A program made the position numbers and the translations under genes. This document shows positions 33,714 through 42,910 of a DNA stretch of 64,000 nucleotides, piece by piece. Source of the DNA: Lachnospiraceae bacterium (lineage in GTDB: Bacteria > Bacillota > Clostridia > Lachnospirales > Lachnospiraceae); NCBI GenBank assembly GCA_022510565.1, contig JAFLTE010000003.1, positions 1-64,000 of the forward strand. Direction: 5' to 3'. Numbering within the stretch: position 1 is the first letter of the stretch; every line of letters begins with the position of its first letter. The notes beneath the pieces are model-generated. The model was not told where the DNA came from. It made no database searches and saw only the letters and a list, made by a program, of their open reading frames with translations.

Positions 33714-34907
33714 ATGGGTTGGTTTCAGAATTTAACGGCTAAATTATTCAGAAGAGACGAAGAAGACGGTTACGGCGATGAGTGGGATGACGAGGAGGCT
33801 TCGCATCAGGTCGATTACCACGATAAAGAGCAGCGGAACGACTATGTCAGAAATTGCCTTGAGAGGATAGGGGATGCCACGAAAGAAGTGGAAAATCTGA
33901 CTTTTGAGTATGATATGGTCACATCCTATCTGAAAGATATGGAGGAAATTGAGGCGCTCCCACCGGAGGAGAGCGAGCAGCTTAAGGAGTGTGCCAAGCG
34001 CGTGGCGCTTTTGCAGGACAGCAAGGCGGACTTCATGGAACGGCCGCACCGCATTACCGACGAGAAGTATCAGCAGATAGATCGAATGGTGGACGAGGTA
34101 GAAGAAGGTTATCGGAAGCTGAGCGAGACGGAGGAATACCAGGAGTTGATCAGACAGGACTTAAGCCGTCTGGACGGTGAGAAACATGCGTATTCGTACC
34201 GTAGAAATGAAGTGATGCACACGATTATGGACACGAGAGGCATGGCGGTCATCTGTGTGGTAGCCCTCGGACTTTGTGTTTTACTTTTGCTGTTCCTGCA
34301 GTTTTTCCTCGATATGGATACAAGAGCAGGGTATCTGGTGACGGCAGCGGCAGCGGCTTTGGCAATCACCCTTATCTATGTCAAGCACGTAGATGCAAGG
34401 CGTGAATTACATCGTGTAGAGACAGGCATTAATAAGATTATTCTGCTGCAGAATAAGGTGAAAATCAGATATGTCAACAATACCAATCTGCTGGACTATC
34501 TGTACCTGAAATACGGTGTCTCAAGTGCACAGGAATTGCTGGATATGTGGGAGAATTATAAGATTGAGAAGGAGGAGCGGGAGAAGTTCCGCAAAGCGGA
34601 GCTTGATTTGGATTACAACCAACAGGAACTTTTGCAGATGTTGAAACGTTATCAGATTAAGGATCCTGCTATATGGCTGCACCAGACCGAAGCTATTCTC
34701 GATTCTAAGGAAATGGTGGAAATCCGTCATAACCTGATTATCAGAAGGCAGTCGCTTCGCCGAAGAATGGATTATAATAAGGAAGTGGTGGCGGCCGGTT
34801 CCCAGAAGGAAATCAAGGAACTGGTGGAGCTGTATCCGCAGTACGCCAAGGAAATTGTGGCGACCGTGGAAGAGTATGAGAAAAAGTTTAATAATAAAAA
34901 AACATGA
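33714..34907 (+). CDS. Uncharacterised coiled-coil protein with two central membrane helices
   Basis: About 397 residues. Charged coiled-coil N-terminal half, two adjacent transmembrane helices (about 177-200 and 206-224; GMAVICVVALGLCVLLLLFL and GYLVTAAAAALAITLIYV), then a second coiled coil. Both ends would face the same side, probably the cytoplasm. The start at 33714 has GGAG 5 bases upstream; a longer reading would start from a TTG overlapping the previous stop. It completes the DUF5717-DUF5716-TPR set and may anchor it to the membrane. Confidence 0.7.
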   Translation: MGWFQNLTAKLFRRDEEDGYGDEWDDEEASHQVDYHDKEQRNDYVRNCLERIGDATKEVENLTFEYDMVTSYLKDMEEIEALPPEESEQLKECAKRVALLQDSKADFMERPHRITDEKYQQIDRMVDEVEEGYRKLSETEEYQELIRQDLSRLDGEKHAYSYRRNEVMHTIMDTRGMAVICVVALGLCVLLLLFLQFFLDMDTRAGYLVTAAAAALAITLIYVKHVDARRELHRVETGINKIILLQNKVKIRYVNNTNLLDYLYLKYGVSSAQELLDMWENYKIEKEEREKFRKAELDLDYNQQELLQMLKRYQIKDPAIWLHQTEAILDSKEMVEIRHNLIIRRQSLRRRMDYNKEVVAAGSQKEIKELVELYPQYAKEIVATVEEYEKKFNNKKT

Positions 34908-34948
34908 AGAAAACATGAAGTTACACTAAGACATGGAGAGGTTTCGGA

Positions 34949-36385
34949 ATGAACACGGAGACAGAACAGACAGACAAGTTGGGCGAGGAGTGCGGTGTAT
35001 TCGGTATCTATGATTTCGACGGCTGCGATGTGGCATCCACCATTTACTACGGACTTTTCGCCCTGCAGCACAGAGGACAGGAAAGCTGCGGCATTGCGGT
35101 CAGTGACACGGCAGGTCCCAAGGGCAAAGTGCTAAGTGCCAAGGAGATGGGGCTTTTAAATGAGAACTTTACGCCGGAAGTGTTAAACAAGTTAAAAGGC
35201 GATATCGGTGTAGGTCACGTGCGCTATTCTACAGCGGGCAGCAGCACAAGAGAAAACGCGCAGCCCCTTGTTCTCAACTATGTAAAAGGCACATTGGGAC
35301 TGGCACACAACGGCAACCTCATCAACGCGACTAAGTTGCGCCGTGAGTTGGAATATTCCGGTGCAATTTTTCAGACGACCATAGACTCAGAAGTCATCGC
35401 ATACCATATTGCCAGAGAACGCTTAAACAGCAAGACTGTCGAGGAGGCGGTAAGGCGGGCAATGCACAAAATTGAAGGTGCATACTCCCTGATTGTCATG
35501 TCGCCCCGTAAGTTAATCGGTGCAAGAGATCCCTACGGCTTCAGACCGCTGTGCATCGGTAAACGGGACAACGCATATATTCTGGCATCCGAGACCTGTG
35601 CGCTGGACACCATCGGCGCAGAGTTTGTGCGGAACGTGGAGCCGGGCGAGATTGTCACCATATCGCCGGACAAAGGAATTGAGTCGGATAGGAGTATGTG
35701 TCTGCCGAAAGAGCAACACGGCAGATGTGTGTTTGAGTATATATACTTTGCCAGACCGGACAGCCATATTGACGGTGTCAGCGTCTATGACTCACGTATC
35801 ATGGCAGGTAAGTTCTTGGCGATGGATTCGCCGGTGGAGGCGGACTTGGTAGTGGGTGTGCCGGAGTCCGGTAACTGCGCAGCACTGGGCTATTCCATGC
35901 AGTCCGGAATACCTTACGGACAGGCATTTGTGAAAAACGCTTACGTGGGACGTACCTTTATCAAGCCCGGACAGAAGAGCCGTGAGAGCAGCGTACAGGT
36001 CAAACTCAATGCGATCAGAGAAGCGGTAAAAGGCAAGCGCATTATTATGATTGATGATTCCATTGTCAGGGGAACGACTTCAGACCGCATCGTGCGGATG
36101 CTTCGCGAGGCAGGTGCCAAAGAAGTACATATGCGCGTCAGCTCTCCGCCATTTCTGTGGCCCTGCTATTTCGGCACCGACGTTCCTGCCAGAGAGCAGT
36201 TAATCGCACATAACCGCAGCGTGGATGAAATCTGTAAGATTATCGGCGCGGATACGCTGGCCTATCTGAAAATGGAGCGTCTTGATGAGATTGCGGGACA
36301 TCTCGGTATCTGCAGAGGATGCTTTACCGGGAAGTATCCGATGGAGCCGCCCACGGAGGATATTAGGGGAGAGTATGAGCAATGA
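34949..36385 (+). CDS. purF: Amidophosphoribosyltransferase
   Basis: 478 residues. A short propeptide (14 residues) precedes the catalytic cysteine C15 in GEECGVFGIYD, the Ntn glutamine-amidotransferase nucleophile. The C-terminal phosphoribosyltransferase domain has the PRPP motif IIMIDDSIVRGTTS. Conserved cysteines near the C terminus (GICRGCFTGKYP) suggest the Bacillus-type enzyme with an Fe-S cluster. It makes phosphoribosylamine, the first purine step. Followed by purB, 58 bases on. Confidence 0.96.
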   Translation: MNTETEQTDKLGEECGVFGIYDFDGCDVASTIYYGLFALQHRGQESCGIAVSDTAGPKGKVLSAKEMGLLNENFTPEVLNKLKGDIGVGHVRYSTAGSSTRENAQPLVLNYVKGTLGLAHNGNLINATKLRRELEYSGAIFQTTIDSEVIAYHIARERLNSKTVEEAVRRAMHKIEGAYSLIVMSPRKLIGARDPYGFRPLCIGKRDNAYILASETCALDTIGAEFVRNVEPGEIVTISPDKGIESDRSMCLPKEQHGRCVFEYIYFARPDSHIDGVSVYDSRIMAGKFLAMDSPVEADLVVGVPESGNCAALGYSMQSGIPYGQAFVKNAYVGRTFIKPGQKSRESSVQVKLNAIREAVKGKRIIMIDDSIVRGTTSDRIVRMLREAGAKEVHMRVSSPPFLWPCYFGTDVPAREQLIAHNRSVDEICKIIGADTLAYLKMERLDEIAGHLGICRGCFTGKYPMEPPTEDIRGEYEQ

Positions 36386-36443
36386 AATTGCGAGCTGAAC
36401 GCTATCGTGAAATATATTATATATAGAATAGGAGAAGCACATT

Positions 36444-37895
36444 ATGAGTACAGACAAATACGTAAGCCCTTTATCGGAGCGATATGCGAGCAAGGAGATG
36501 CAGTATATCTTCTCGCCCGATATGAAATTCAGAACATGGAGAAAATTGTGGATTGCACTGGCGGAGACAGAGATGGAGCTGGGCCTAAGCCAGAACGGAA
36601 TCCCTGTCATTACACAGGAGCAGATTGACGAACTCAAAGCCCATGCCGAGGATATCAATTATGATGTGGCGAAAGCACGCGAGAAAGAGGTGCGTCATGA
36701 CGTGATGAGCCATGTATATGCTTACGGGCAGCAGTGTCCCAAGGCAGCAGGCATCATCCATCTGGGAGCGACATCCTGCTATGTGGGTGACAATACCGAT
36801 ATCATCGTGATGAATGAGGCATTAAAGCTGGTGAAGAAAAAACTGGTGAATGTAATTGCCGAATTGGCGAAGTTCGCGGGTCAGTATAAGAATCTGCCTA
36901 CCCTTGCATTTACCCATTTCCAGCCGGCACAGCCCACCACGGTAGGTAAGAGGGCAACCTTGTGGGCACAGGAGTTCTGTCTGGATTTGGAAGACCTTGA
37001 TTACGTGTTGTCCACTATGAAACTGCTCGGTTCCAAGGGAACTACCGGAACGCAGGCATCTTTCCTGGAACTCTTTGACGGAGATCAGGAGACGATAGAT
37101 AAAATTGATCCCATGATTGCGGCGAAGATGGGATTTGATAAGTGTTATCCGGTGTCCGGACAGACCTACTCCCGCAAGGTAGATACAAGAGTGTGCAATG
37201 TGCTGGCAGGTATTGCGGCATCTGCTCACAAGATGTCCAACGATATCAGACTTCTGCAGCATTTGAAAGAGGTGGAAGAACCCTTCGAGAAGAGTCAGAT
37301 CGGTTCCTCTGCCATGGCATATAAGCGTAATCCCATGCGGAGCGAGCGTATCGCTTCACTGTCCAGATATGTTATGATTGATGCCTTAAATCCTGCCATT
37401 ACATCCGCTACACAGTGGTTTGAGAGGACACTGGATGATTCCGCCAACAAGAGGCTTTCCATTCCGGAAGCATTCTTAGCTGTGGACGGTATCCTGGATT
37501 TATGCTTGAACGTGGTGGACGGACTGGTGGTATACGATAAAGTAATCACAAAACGACTTATGAGTGAGCTTCCCTTCATGGCTACGGAGAATATTATGAT
37601 GGATGCCGTTAAGATGGGCGGCAACCGTCAGGAGCTGCATGAGAAAATCAGGGAGTTGTCTATGGAAGCGGGAGCCAATGTGAAGCGTGAGGGCAAAGAC
37701 AACAATCTGCTCGAGCTGATTGCGAAAGACCCTGCCTTTAACATGACAGAGGAAGATTTGCAGAAAACGATGGATCCCTCTAAATATGTGGGGCGTGCAC
37801 CTCTTCAGGTGGAGAAATTCCTAGATGAAGTGGTGAATCCGATTCTTAACGAAAATAAGGAGTTACTTGGTTTAAAAGCGGAAATTAACGTGTGA
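36444..37895 (+). CDS. purB: Adenylosuccinate lyase
   Basis: 483 residues with the fumarase/aspartase signature (GSSAMAYKRNPMRSER) that holds the catalytic serine loop, and THFQPAQPTT. It acts twice in purine synthesis, on SAICAR and on adenylosuccinate. The size matches the longer PurB seen in many Clostridia. It follows purF and ends in a terminator. purA is elsewhere in the window (57563). Confidence 0.95.
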   Translation: MSTDKYVSPLSERYASKEMQYIFSPDMKFRTWRKLWIALAETEMELGLSQNGIPVITQEQIDELKAHAEDINYDVAKAREKEVRHDVMSHVYAYGQQCPKAAGIIHLGATSCYVGDNTDIIVMNEALKLVKKKLVNVIAELAKFAGQYKNLPTLAFTHFQPAQPTTVGKRATLWAQEFCLDLEDLDYVLSTMKLLGSKGTTGTQASFLELFDGDQETIDKIDPMIAAKMGFDKCYPVSGQTYSRKVDTRVCNVLAGIAASAHKMSNDIRLLQHLKEVEEPFEKSQIGSSAMAYKRNPMRSERIASLSRYVMIDALNPAITSATQWFERTLDDSANKRLSIPEAFLAVDGILDLCLNVVDGLVVYDKVITKRLMSELPFMATENIMMDAVKMGGNRQELHEKIRELSMEAGANVKREGKDNNLLELIAKDPAFNMTEEDLQKTMDPSKYVGRAPLQVEKFLDEVVNPILNENKELLGLKAEINV

Positions 37896-37900
37896 AAAAG

Positions 37901-37936
37901 AAGAAATCGGCTTCGCGTGAAGCCGGTTTCTTCTTA
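37901..37936 (+). terminator. Intrinsic terminator after purB
   Basis: AAGAAATCGGCTTC and GAAGCCGGTTTCTT pair across a GCGT loop (one G-T), followed by T-rich sequence. Confidence 0.88.
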
Positions 37937-38082
37937 TAAGGCCGGAGTTTTTGATTTCATAACTCAAGAATGATATTGATTTGTATATAGAAGTATGATA
38001 TATTTCTATAAACTACAAAAATAGTAAAAATAAATGTTGTATAATGCACACAAGTGAACACAAATATGATGGAGTATGATAA

Positions 38083-38643
38083 ATGAAAAAATTTTCAGAG
38101 AACGAAGGAGTTAATTATTTATTCGGCAGAACGGAAATCCGTGAAATCAATTTCCTGCTGGAGGAACAGGATAAAGAGGAAACTGAGGAGAGGAGTAAGA
38201 AGAGTCCAAAGAAACTTATAAACGACAGGGCGGTTTCCTGCCTGAAATGGTATATTCATAAGGCATGTTCATACAGGTTCATGTTTTACTTCTGCTCTAT
38301 AATAGCGCTGTGTGCTCCGCTGATTTCTTCCGTTATAGTAGGCTATAATTCATCAAAAACTTGTTCTTGGAGTATACCGTCGATTATAACCGCTGTTCTG
38401 GGTGTTGCATCCAGTGTGGCCACGGGTATTCTTGCGCTTTATCATGCTCAGGAAAAGTGGACCAGATATCGTTCGGCTTCGGAGTACTTAAAGAGAGAAC
38501 TTGTATTATATAAGGCGGGTGTTGGCAAGTATAGCGACGGTAACGCACAGACTCTGTTTTTAGAGACTATTGAAGAGTATATGGTGAATGAACATATGGA
38601 ATGGCGGGATAATCAAAAGTCCGATACGTCAAATGGTGGTTGA
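38083..38643 (+). CDS. DUF4231/SLATT-type two-helix membrane protein
   Basis: 186 residues. Two membrane helices (about 66-86 and 98-122) are followed by WTRYRSASEYLKRELVLYKAGVGKY, the conserved post-membrane motif of the DUF4231/SLATT group. SLATT proteins were proposed from comparative genomics as pore-forming effectors in nucleotide-signal defence systems. No cyclase, SLOG or nuclease partner lies nearby, so a defence role is only a possibility. Upstream AT content is high. Confidence 0.65.
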   Translation: MKKFSENEGVNYLFGRTEIREINFLLEEQDKEETEERSKKSPKKLINDRAVSCLKWYIHKACSYRFMFYFCSIIALCAPLISSVIVGYNSSKTCSWSIPSIITAVLGVASSVATGILALYHAQEKWTRYRSASEYLKRELVLYKAGVGKYSDGNAQTLFLETIEEYMVNEHMEWRDNQKSDTSNGG

Positions 38644-38692
38644 TTTCTCTCATAATCTGTCTGCATGTCCCTTCAAAACTTTCTTGAACAAA

Positions 38693-38747
38693 ATATCCAT
38701 ATTCTATATAATGGATATATCCATATGAGGATATATCCATTTATAAT
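38693..38747 (+). promoter_or_regulatory. Palindromic operator-like repeats before the two-component operon
   Basis: ATATCCAT (38693-38700), the perfect palindrome ATGGATATATCCAT (38711-38724) and GGATATATCCAT (38729-38740) precede TATAAT at 38742-38747. No good -35 is present, so a bound regulator may be needed. Confidence 0.5.
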
Positions 38748-38783
38748 GTTTTTTTGTGAGACAAAAGAAAAGCGGGTGTTTGA

Positions 38784-39908
38784 TTGCACAGGATGAATTC
38801 TAAAATTAGGTACATATGCAGTGTTCTGGCAGCGATAATGCTGGCTTGTTTTGTTATGCCTGCTTATGCCAAGGAAGATGATGCGCGGGTAGCGGAGGCC
38901 GAGGCAAACAGAAAGCTGCTTTTGGACTATCAGGATTATCAGGAGCGGTTGAATGCCATAGCGGGCGAGTGGGAGATAGACGATTACGGATTTACTGTAA
39001 TAGAAAACCACATTTTCCCGATTGAGACGGAGTGCTTCGGCAACGTGTGGTTGGTGCCCGCTATGGAGGAGCAGTATCATCGTCTGGCACTTTTTTTAGT
39101 GACGGAGGACGGAGAAATCGTCTACCGGACGGATCAGCTTGCTGTCAACAGCTGGAATGTGGGCAGCTTAGAGCAGCCTATCCGGGGAATTTCCGCCGTT
39201 TCTTTTCAGGATCTCAACAGGGATGGAAGAATTGACATTGTCTTGATTGCCGATTGCAGGAACAAAACCGGCTCCTATGCGGGTAAAAGCTACAAGGTAG
39301 GCGACGTGTTGTTCCAGAGCGATGATGGATTCTACCGTGATTACCGAATTGCGGACAAGATTAACAGATTCGGTATGAATAAGAGTGCAGAGAGCATTGC
39401 CGCGTACGTCAGGGATGGCTATTCGACGGAGTTTCTCTACACCGCATCGACTAAGTCGGAGCTTATAAGAAACGGATTTAAGGTTGTGGAGGAGCAGGAC
39501 TATTCCAGACAATTTGAGAAATTGGGTTATCTGGAAGTAATGCCGGGTACATACACGATGGCGGAATATGCCACTTTTATGATTTATCTGATAAACGAGC
39601 AGGGGGACATCGTGTGGAGTTTTCAGCCTATGGGTGATTTCGACAATCTGTATGCACTCAAGGGAATCAGATGTGTCGATATCGACGGAGACGGTATGAA
39701 GGATATTCTGGTGCTTGCCAGATACAGCTATGCGGGCGCCAACAATGAGCTGCTCACCAAGAGCGATTATACGATTTATTATCAGCGTACAGGCGGATTT
39801 GAGACGGATACGGAAGTGAAGCGTAAGGTTTCCTGCAATGATGAAGATACGGTAGCGGGACTTGTAGAGAAGGCAAGAGCCTATTGGGGATGGAGCCCGG
39901 AGACATGA
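38784..39908 (+). CDS. Secreted protein of unknown function, first gene of a two-component operon
   Basis: 374 residues with a signal peptide (hydrophobic about 13-25, likely cut after AYA). The body has two Ca-binding-like loops, DLNRDGRID and DIDGDGMKD, of the kind found in FG-GAP/VCBS beta-propeller repeats. The start is taken as TTG at 38784; an ATG three codons later lacks a properly spaced site. Its stop overlaps the response regulator start (ATGA), so this exported protein probably belongs to the signalling pathway as sensor ligand-binder or target. Confidence 0.72.
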   Translation: MHRMNSKIRYICSVLAAIMLACFVMPAYAKEDDARVAEAEANRKLLLDYQDYQERLNAIAGEWEIDDYGFTVIENHIFPIETECFGNVWLVPAMEEQYHRLALFLVTEDGEIVYRTDQLAVNSWNVGSLEQPIRGISAVSFQDLNRDGRIDIVLIADCRNKTGSYAGKSYKVGDVLFQSDDGFYRDYRIADKINRFGMNKSAESIAAYVRDGYSTEFLYTASTKSELIRNGFKVVEEQDYSRQFEKLGYLEVMPGTYTMAEYATFMIYLINEQGDIVWSFQPMGDFDNLYALKGIRCVDIDGDGMKDILVLARYSYAGANNELLTKSDYTIYYQRTGGFETDTEVKRKVSCNDEDTVAGLVEKARAYWGWSPET

Positions 39909-40558
39909 TTAAGATACTGATTGTAGATGATGAAAAACCGATTTGCGATTTAATAGACATGAATTTATCCGCGGCGGGCTATTCCTGCGTGGCGGTACAG
40001 GACGGGCTTGCGGCAATCGATGCGATTGAGCAGGGTGCGTTCGACTTGGTGCTTCTTGACATCATGCTGCCCGGTGCGGACGGTTATGATGTGATGGAGT
40101 ATATTAAGCCATACAAGGTACCGGTCATTTTTATCTCGGCGAAGCATGAGGTAAAGGATAGGGTCAAAGGCCTAAAACTGGGTGCGGACGATTATCTGAT
40201 TAAACCGTTTGACGTGACAGAGCTTCTTGCCAGAGTGGAGGCAGTGCTTCGCAGGTACAACAAGGCGGACAGAAAGCTGTCTGTAGGTGAGATTGAGATT
40301 GACATAGAGGCAAGGCGTGTGACGCGCTCGGGGAATCCCGTACCGCTCACCAGTAAGGAGTTTGACCTTCTTATGCTTTTTGCGGAGAACAGAAATGTGG
40401 CATTGTTTCGTGAGAATTTGTATGAGAAAGTCTGGGATGACGAGTACTACGCCAACAGCAGGACATTAGACCTCCATGTGCAGAGACTCAGGCGCAAATT
40501 AGGCTGGGAGAAAAACCTTGTGGCAGTATATAAAGTAGGATACCGGCTGGAAATTTAG
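39905..40558 (+). CDS. OmpR/PhoB-family response regulator
   Basis: 217 residues from the start at 39905 (ATGA overlap with the previous gene). Receiver domain with phosphoacceptor D52 (LVLLDIMLPGADG) and K102-type ISAKHEVKDR, followed by a winged helix (PLTSKEFDLLMLFAENRN, SRTLDLHVQRLRRKLG). Probable DNA targets are tandem 11-bp direct repeats, as for PhoB/PhoP; such an array lies at 42801 upstream of the amidase gene. Partner kinase follows by 10 bases. Confidence 0.93.
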   Translation: MIKILIVDDEKPICDLIDMNLSAAGYSCVAVQDGLAAIDAIEQGAFDLVLLDIMLPGADGYDVMEYIKPYKVPVIFISAKHEVKDRVKGLKLGADDYLIKPFDVTELLARVEAVLRRYNKADRKLSVGEIEIDIEARRVTRSGNPVPLTSKEFDLLMLFAENRNVALFRENLYEKVWDDEYYANSRTLDLHVQRLRRKLGWEKNLVAVYKVGYRLEI

Positions 40559-40568
40559 GAGTATCAGA

Positions 40569-41999
40569 ATGAAATTTTCACACAAACTTTTGCTGTGGAC
40601 TACGATTATCATAGCCCTCACGCTAGGCTTTAGCGGTTATTATTTTGTCAACTACGTGTTTGAGACCTCGCTGGAGAGAGAGGTCGGTCAGGCGTTGGAT
40701 GAAAACAGCATACTGCGGTTTGCTTTCGAGACGGCAGCATTAAACGTACCTGTAAAATATGATCTTTTGCAGGATAGTTCGGTGGAGCAGATAGCCTCCA
40801 ATCTGGAGACGAGCGGACAGGGATCCGGACGTCTGCTTCGAATTTCCGATGAGCAGAAGCAGACCATCTACGCAAGCGACGGCTTTGATACGGACGATGA
40901 ATTGCTTGGTTCGGTGCAGGAGAATCAGTACTCTTACCGTGTGATTTGGTCAAATGAGCATTATTATATCCAGACCGGCAGCAGTGTCAATGCTTTGGGA
41001 AGAACGCTGTATCTGGAAACCATGAGGGATGTGTCACAGGTTTTCGAAGAGCGGGAGACAGGATTCATGGTCTATCGGCGTTTGATGATTCTTATGCTGA
41101 TTCTCGGCATTGCGATCATGTACTTTATCGCATCCCAGTTGACGAGGCCGATTAGGAATTTGGTGCGCGCCACGAAAAGGATGACTTTCGGAGAATACAG
41201 CTATCGTGCTAAACAGGTCAGCAACGATGAGCTGGGACGATTGACACAGGATTTCAATCATATGTCGGAAGCTTTAGAGCAGACTATCGAGCGGTTGGAG
41301 GATGAGGTGCAGGCGAGAGAAGATTTTGTGGGCGCTTTTGCACATGAACTCAAGACTCCGCTGACTTCGATTATCGGCTATGCGGATATGCTGCGGTCCA
41401 GAAAACTGGACGAAGAGAAAAGTCTTCTCTCCGCCAACTATATCTACACGGAAGGCAAGCGGTTAGAGACTATGTCGTTGCGGCTGCTTGATATTATTGT
41501 GACGAAAAAAGAGGGGGCGAAGCTTCAGAAAGTGCCGGTAGCGTCCCTATTTGAATATTTGCGCAGCATGTTTCTGCCAAATGGCAACATGGAGTTTGTT
41601 TTTGAATACGATGAGGGGTATGTACTGGCAGATCCCAGTCTGATTCAGACTGTACTTGTTAATCTGCTCGATAATGCCTGTAAAGCGTCCGAGGAGGGCG
41701 GCAGGATTGAGATAAGCGGCTATTCCGAGGAAGAAGGTTATCGGTTCACAGTGAGGGATTACGGTATCGGTATTCCCGAAGAAGAACTGTCCAAAATCAC
41801 ACAGGCCTTTTATATGGTGGATAAGTCCCGATCCCGCAGCAGGAACGGCGCGGGACTGGGTTTGGCGCTGTGTACGGAGATCATAGCTCTGCATGAGAGC
41901 AGACTGGAAATAGAGAGCACGCTGGGCGAAGGAACTTCGGTAGGATTCCTCCTGCCGGAGGCGGGAAAGGAGGCAGCATATGAAGAAATACATTCTTAG
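40569..41999 (+). CDS. Membrane sensor histidine kinase
   Basis: 476 residues. Two membrane helices (about 8-28 and 171-189) enclose an extracellular domain of about 140 residues; then HAMP (TRPIRNLVRATKRM), HisKA with H259 (FAHELKTPLTSIIG) and a HATPase domain (LLDNACKASEEGG, DYGIGIPEE, GAGLGLAL). Partner of the regulator just upstream. The last 20 bases overlap the next gene. Confidence 0.94.
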   Translation: MKFSHKLLLWTTIIIALTLGFSGYYFVNYVFETSLEREVGQALDENSILRFAFETAALNVPVKYDLLQDSSVEQIASNLETSGQGSGRLLRISDEQKQTIYASDGFDTDDELLGSVQENQYSYRVIWSNEHYYIQTGSSVNALGRTLYLETMRDVSQVFEERETGFMVYRRLMILMLILGIAIMYFIASQLTRPIRNLVRATKRMTFGEYSYRAKQVSNDELGRLTQDFNHMSEALEQTIERLEDEVQAREDFVGAFAHELKTPLTSIIGYADMLRSRKLDEEKSLLSANYIYTEGKRLETMSLRLLDIIVTKKEGAKLQKVPVASLFEYLRSMFLPNGNMEFVFEYDEGYVLADPSLIQTVLVNLLDNACKASEEGGRIEISGYSEEEGYRFTVRDYGIGIPEEELSKITQAFYMVDKSRSRSRNGAGLGLALCTEIIALHESRLEIESTLGEGTSVGFLLPEAGKEAAYEEIHS

Positions 42000-42804
42000 T
42001 CTTGCGCTCCTTGCACTGACCGCCATGGTAGTTGTTATTTCAATATGGGGACCGGAGGCGTTAGCTGTCTATAAAGACCGGGACGTGCTGAATGCAATCA
42101 GAACGCAGGAGGAAGAGACGGGAGGCGTGGGCTACCGTTATCAGTTGAGCAGTAATGAGAAACTCTATATTCTGTCCCAGTGTCTGAATTCCCAAAGCGT
42201 GGCAGGCACGGAGCAGAGCGTACAGACACGGGAGACAGATATTACGTATCAGGAGTTGACGGGCACCTATGCCTTTGTAGTCAATCATAACGGTCCGTCG
42301 GGGCAGGAGATTACCGATGAGGAAATCTACGAGTCCACCAATGAGGGGCTTGCCGTGTTGAAAGAGATGGGTGTTCTGCCGGACGAAATCAAGGAAGTAC
42401 AGGCCGGTTCTTACGAGGCCACTCTGTACTCCGCCATCGATGTGCCGGAGCCGAGAAATAACGTGGCTGTCTGGAAGCTGAGTCTGGTTGGCAGTCTGCA
42501 GAACGCCAATAAGGAAAACCGTCTGATTGACGCATATGTGGATGCGGACGATGGCAAAATCTATGAGTTTTATGTGCGCTCTAAACTGAAATGGGAAGAG
42601 ATTGATCCGGACGAATTGATTGAGAAATGGAGCTCCTATATGGGGCTGACCGCTCCCGAAGCATATGAGAATGACAACCCGCTTCTGGAAACTACGCCCT
42701 ACTATAAGAAATATGTTTTCACGACTGCAGGCGGTGAGAGAACTATCGTGACGGTGGGATTTTATGACGGTATCAACGAACTTTTCCTGAAAATATCCAA
42801 ATGA
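41980..42804 (+). CDS. Exported or membrane-anchored protein of the two-component operon
   Basis: 274 residues. One N-terminal hydrophobic segment (about 5-22), signal peptide or anchor, then a soluble outer domain (KLSLVGSLQNANKENRLIDAYVDADDGKIYEFYVRS is PepSY-like in feel). I do not recognise a named family. The 20-base overlap with the kinase suggests translational coupling and a role in the same pathway, perhaps modulating the kinase from outside. Its stop codon lies in the first unit of the downstream 11-bp repeat array. Confidence 0.7.
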   Translation: MKKYILSLALLALTAMVVVISIWGPEALAVYKDRDVLNAIRTQEEETGGVGYRYQLSSNEKLYILSQCLNSQSVAGTEQSVQTRETDITYQELTGTYAFVVNHNGPSGQEITDEEIYESTNEGLAVLKEMGVLPDEIKEVQAGSYEATLYSAIDVPEPRNNVAVWKLSLVGSLQNANKENRLIDAYVDADDGKIYEFYVRSKLKWEEIDPDELIEKWSSYMGLTAPEAYENDNPLLETTPYYKKYVFTTAGGERTIVTVGFYDGINELFLKISK

Positions 42805-42866
42805 TGCAAAAATGATGCAAAAATGATGTAACTATGTTACAAAAATGATGAAACTTTGATGCACCT
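42801..42866 (+). promoter_or_regulatory. Six tandem 11-bp direct repeats (response-regulator box candidate)
   Basis: Units starting at 42801, 42812, 42823, 42834, 42845 and 42856 follow ATGATGNAAAN in exact 11-base phase; the first two are identical, the fourth is ATGTTACAAAA and the last TTGATGCACCT. A -10-like TATGCT follows near 42873. OmpR/PhoB regulators bind such 11-bp tandem repeats on one face of DNA. Confidence 0.7.
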
Positions 42867-42910
42867 TTCCTGTATGCTGTTAGCAAATACAGGAGAGGAG
42901 CATCATTTTT

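Noticed and set aside
42801-42866. The 11-bp repeats read as a CRISPR-like array
   Set aside because: Units are far too short, there are no spacers and no cas genes; a response-regulator box fits better.
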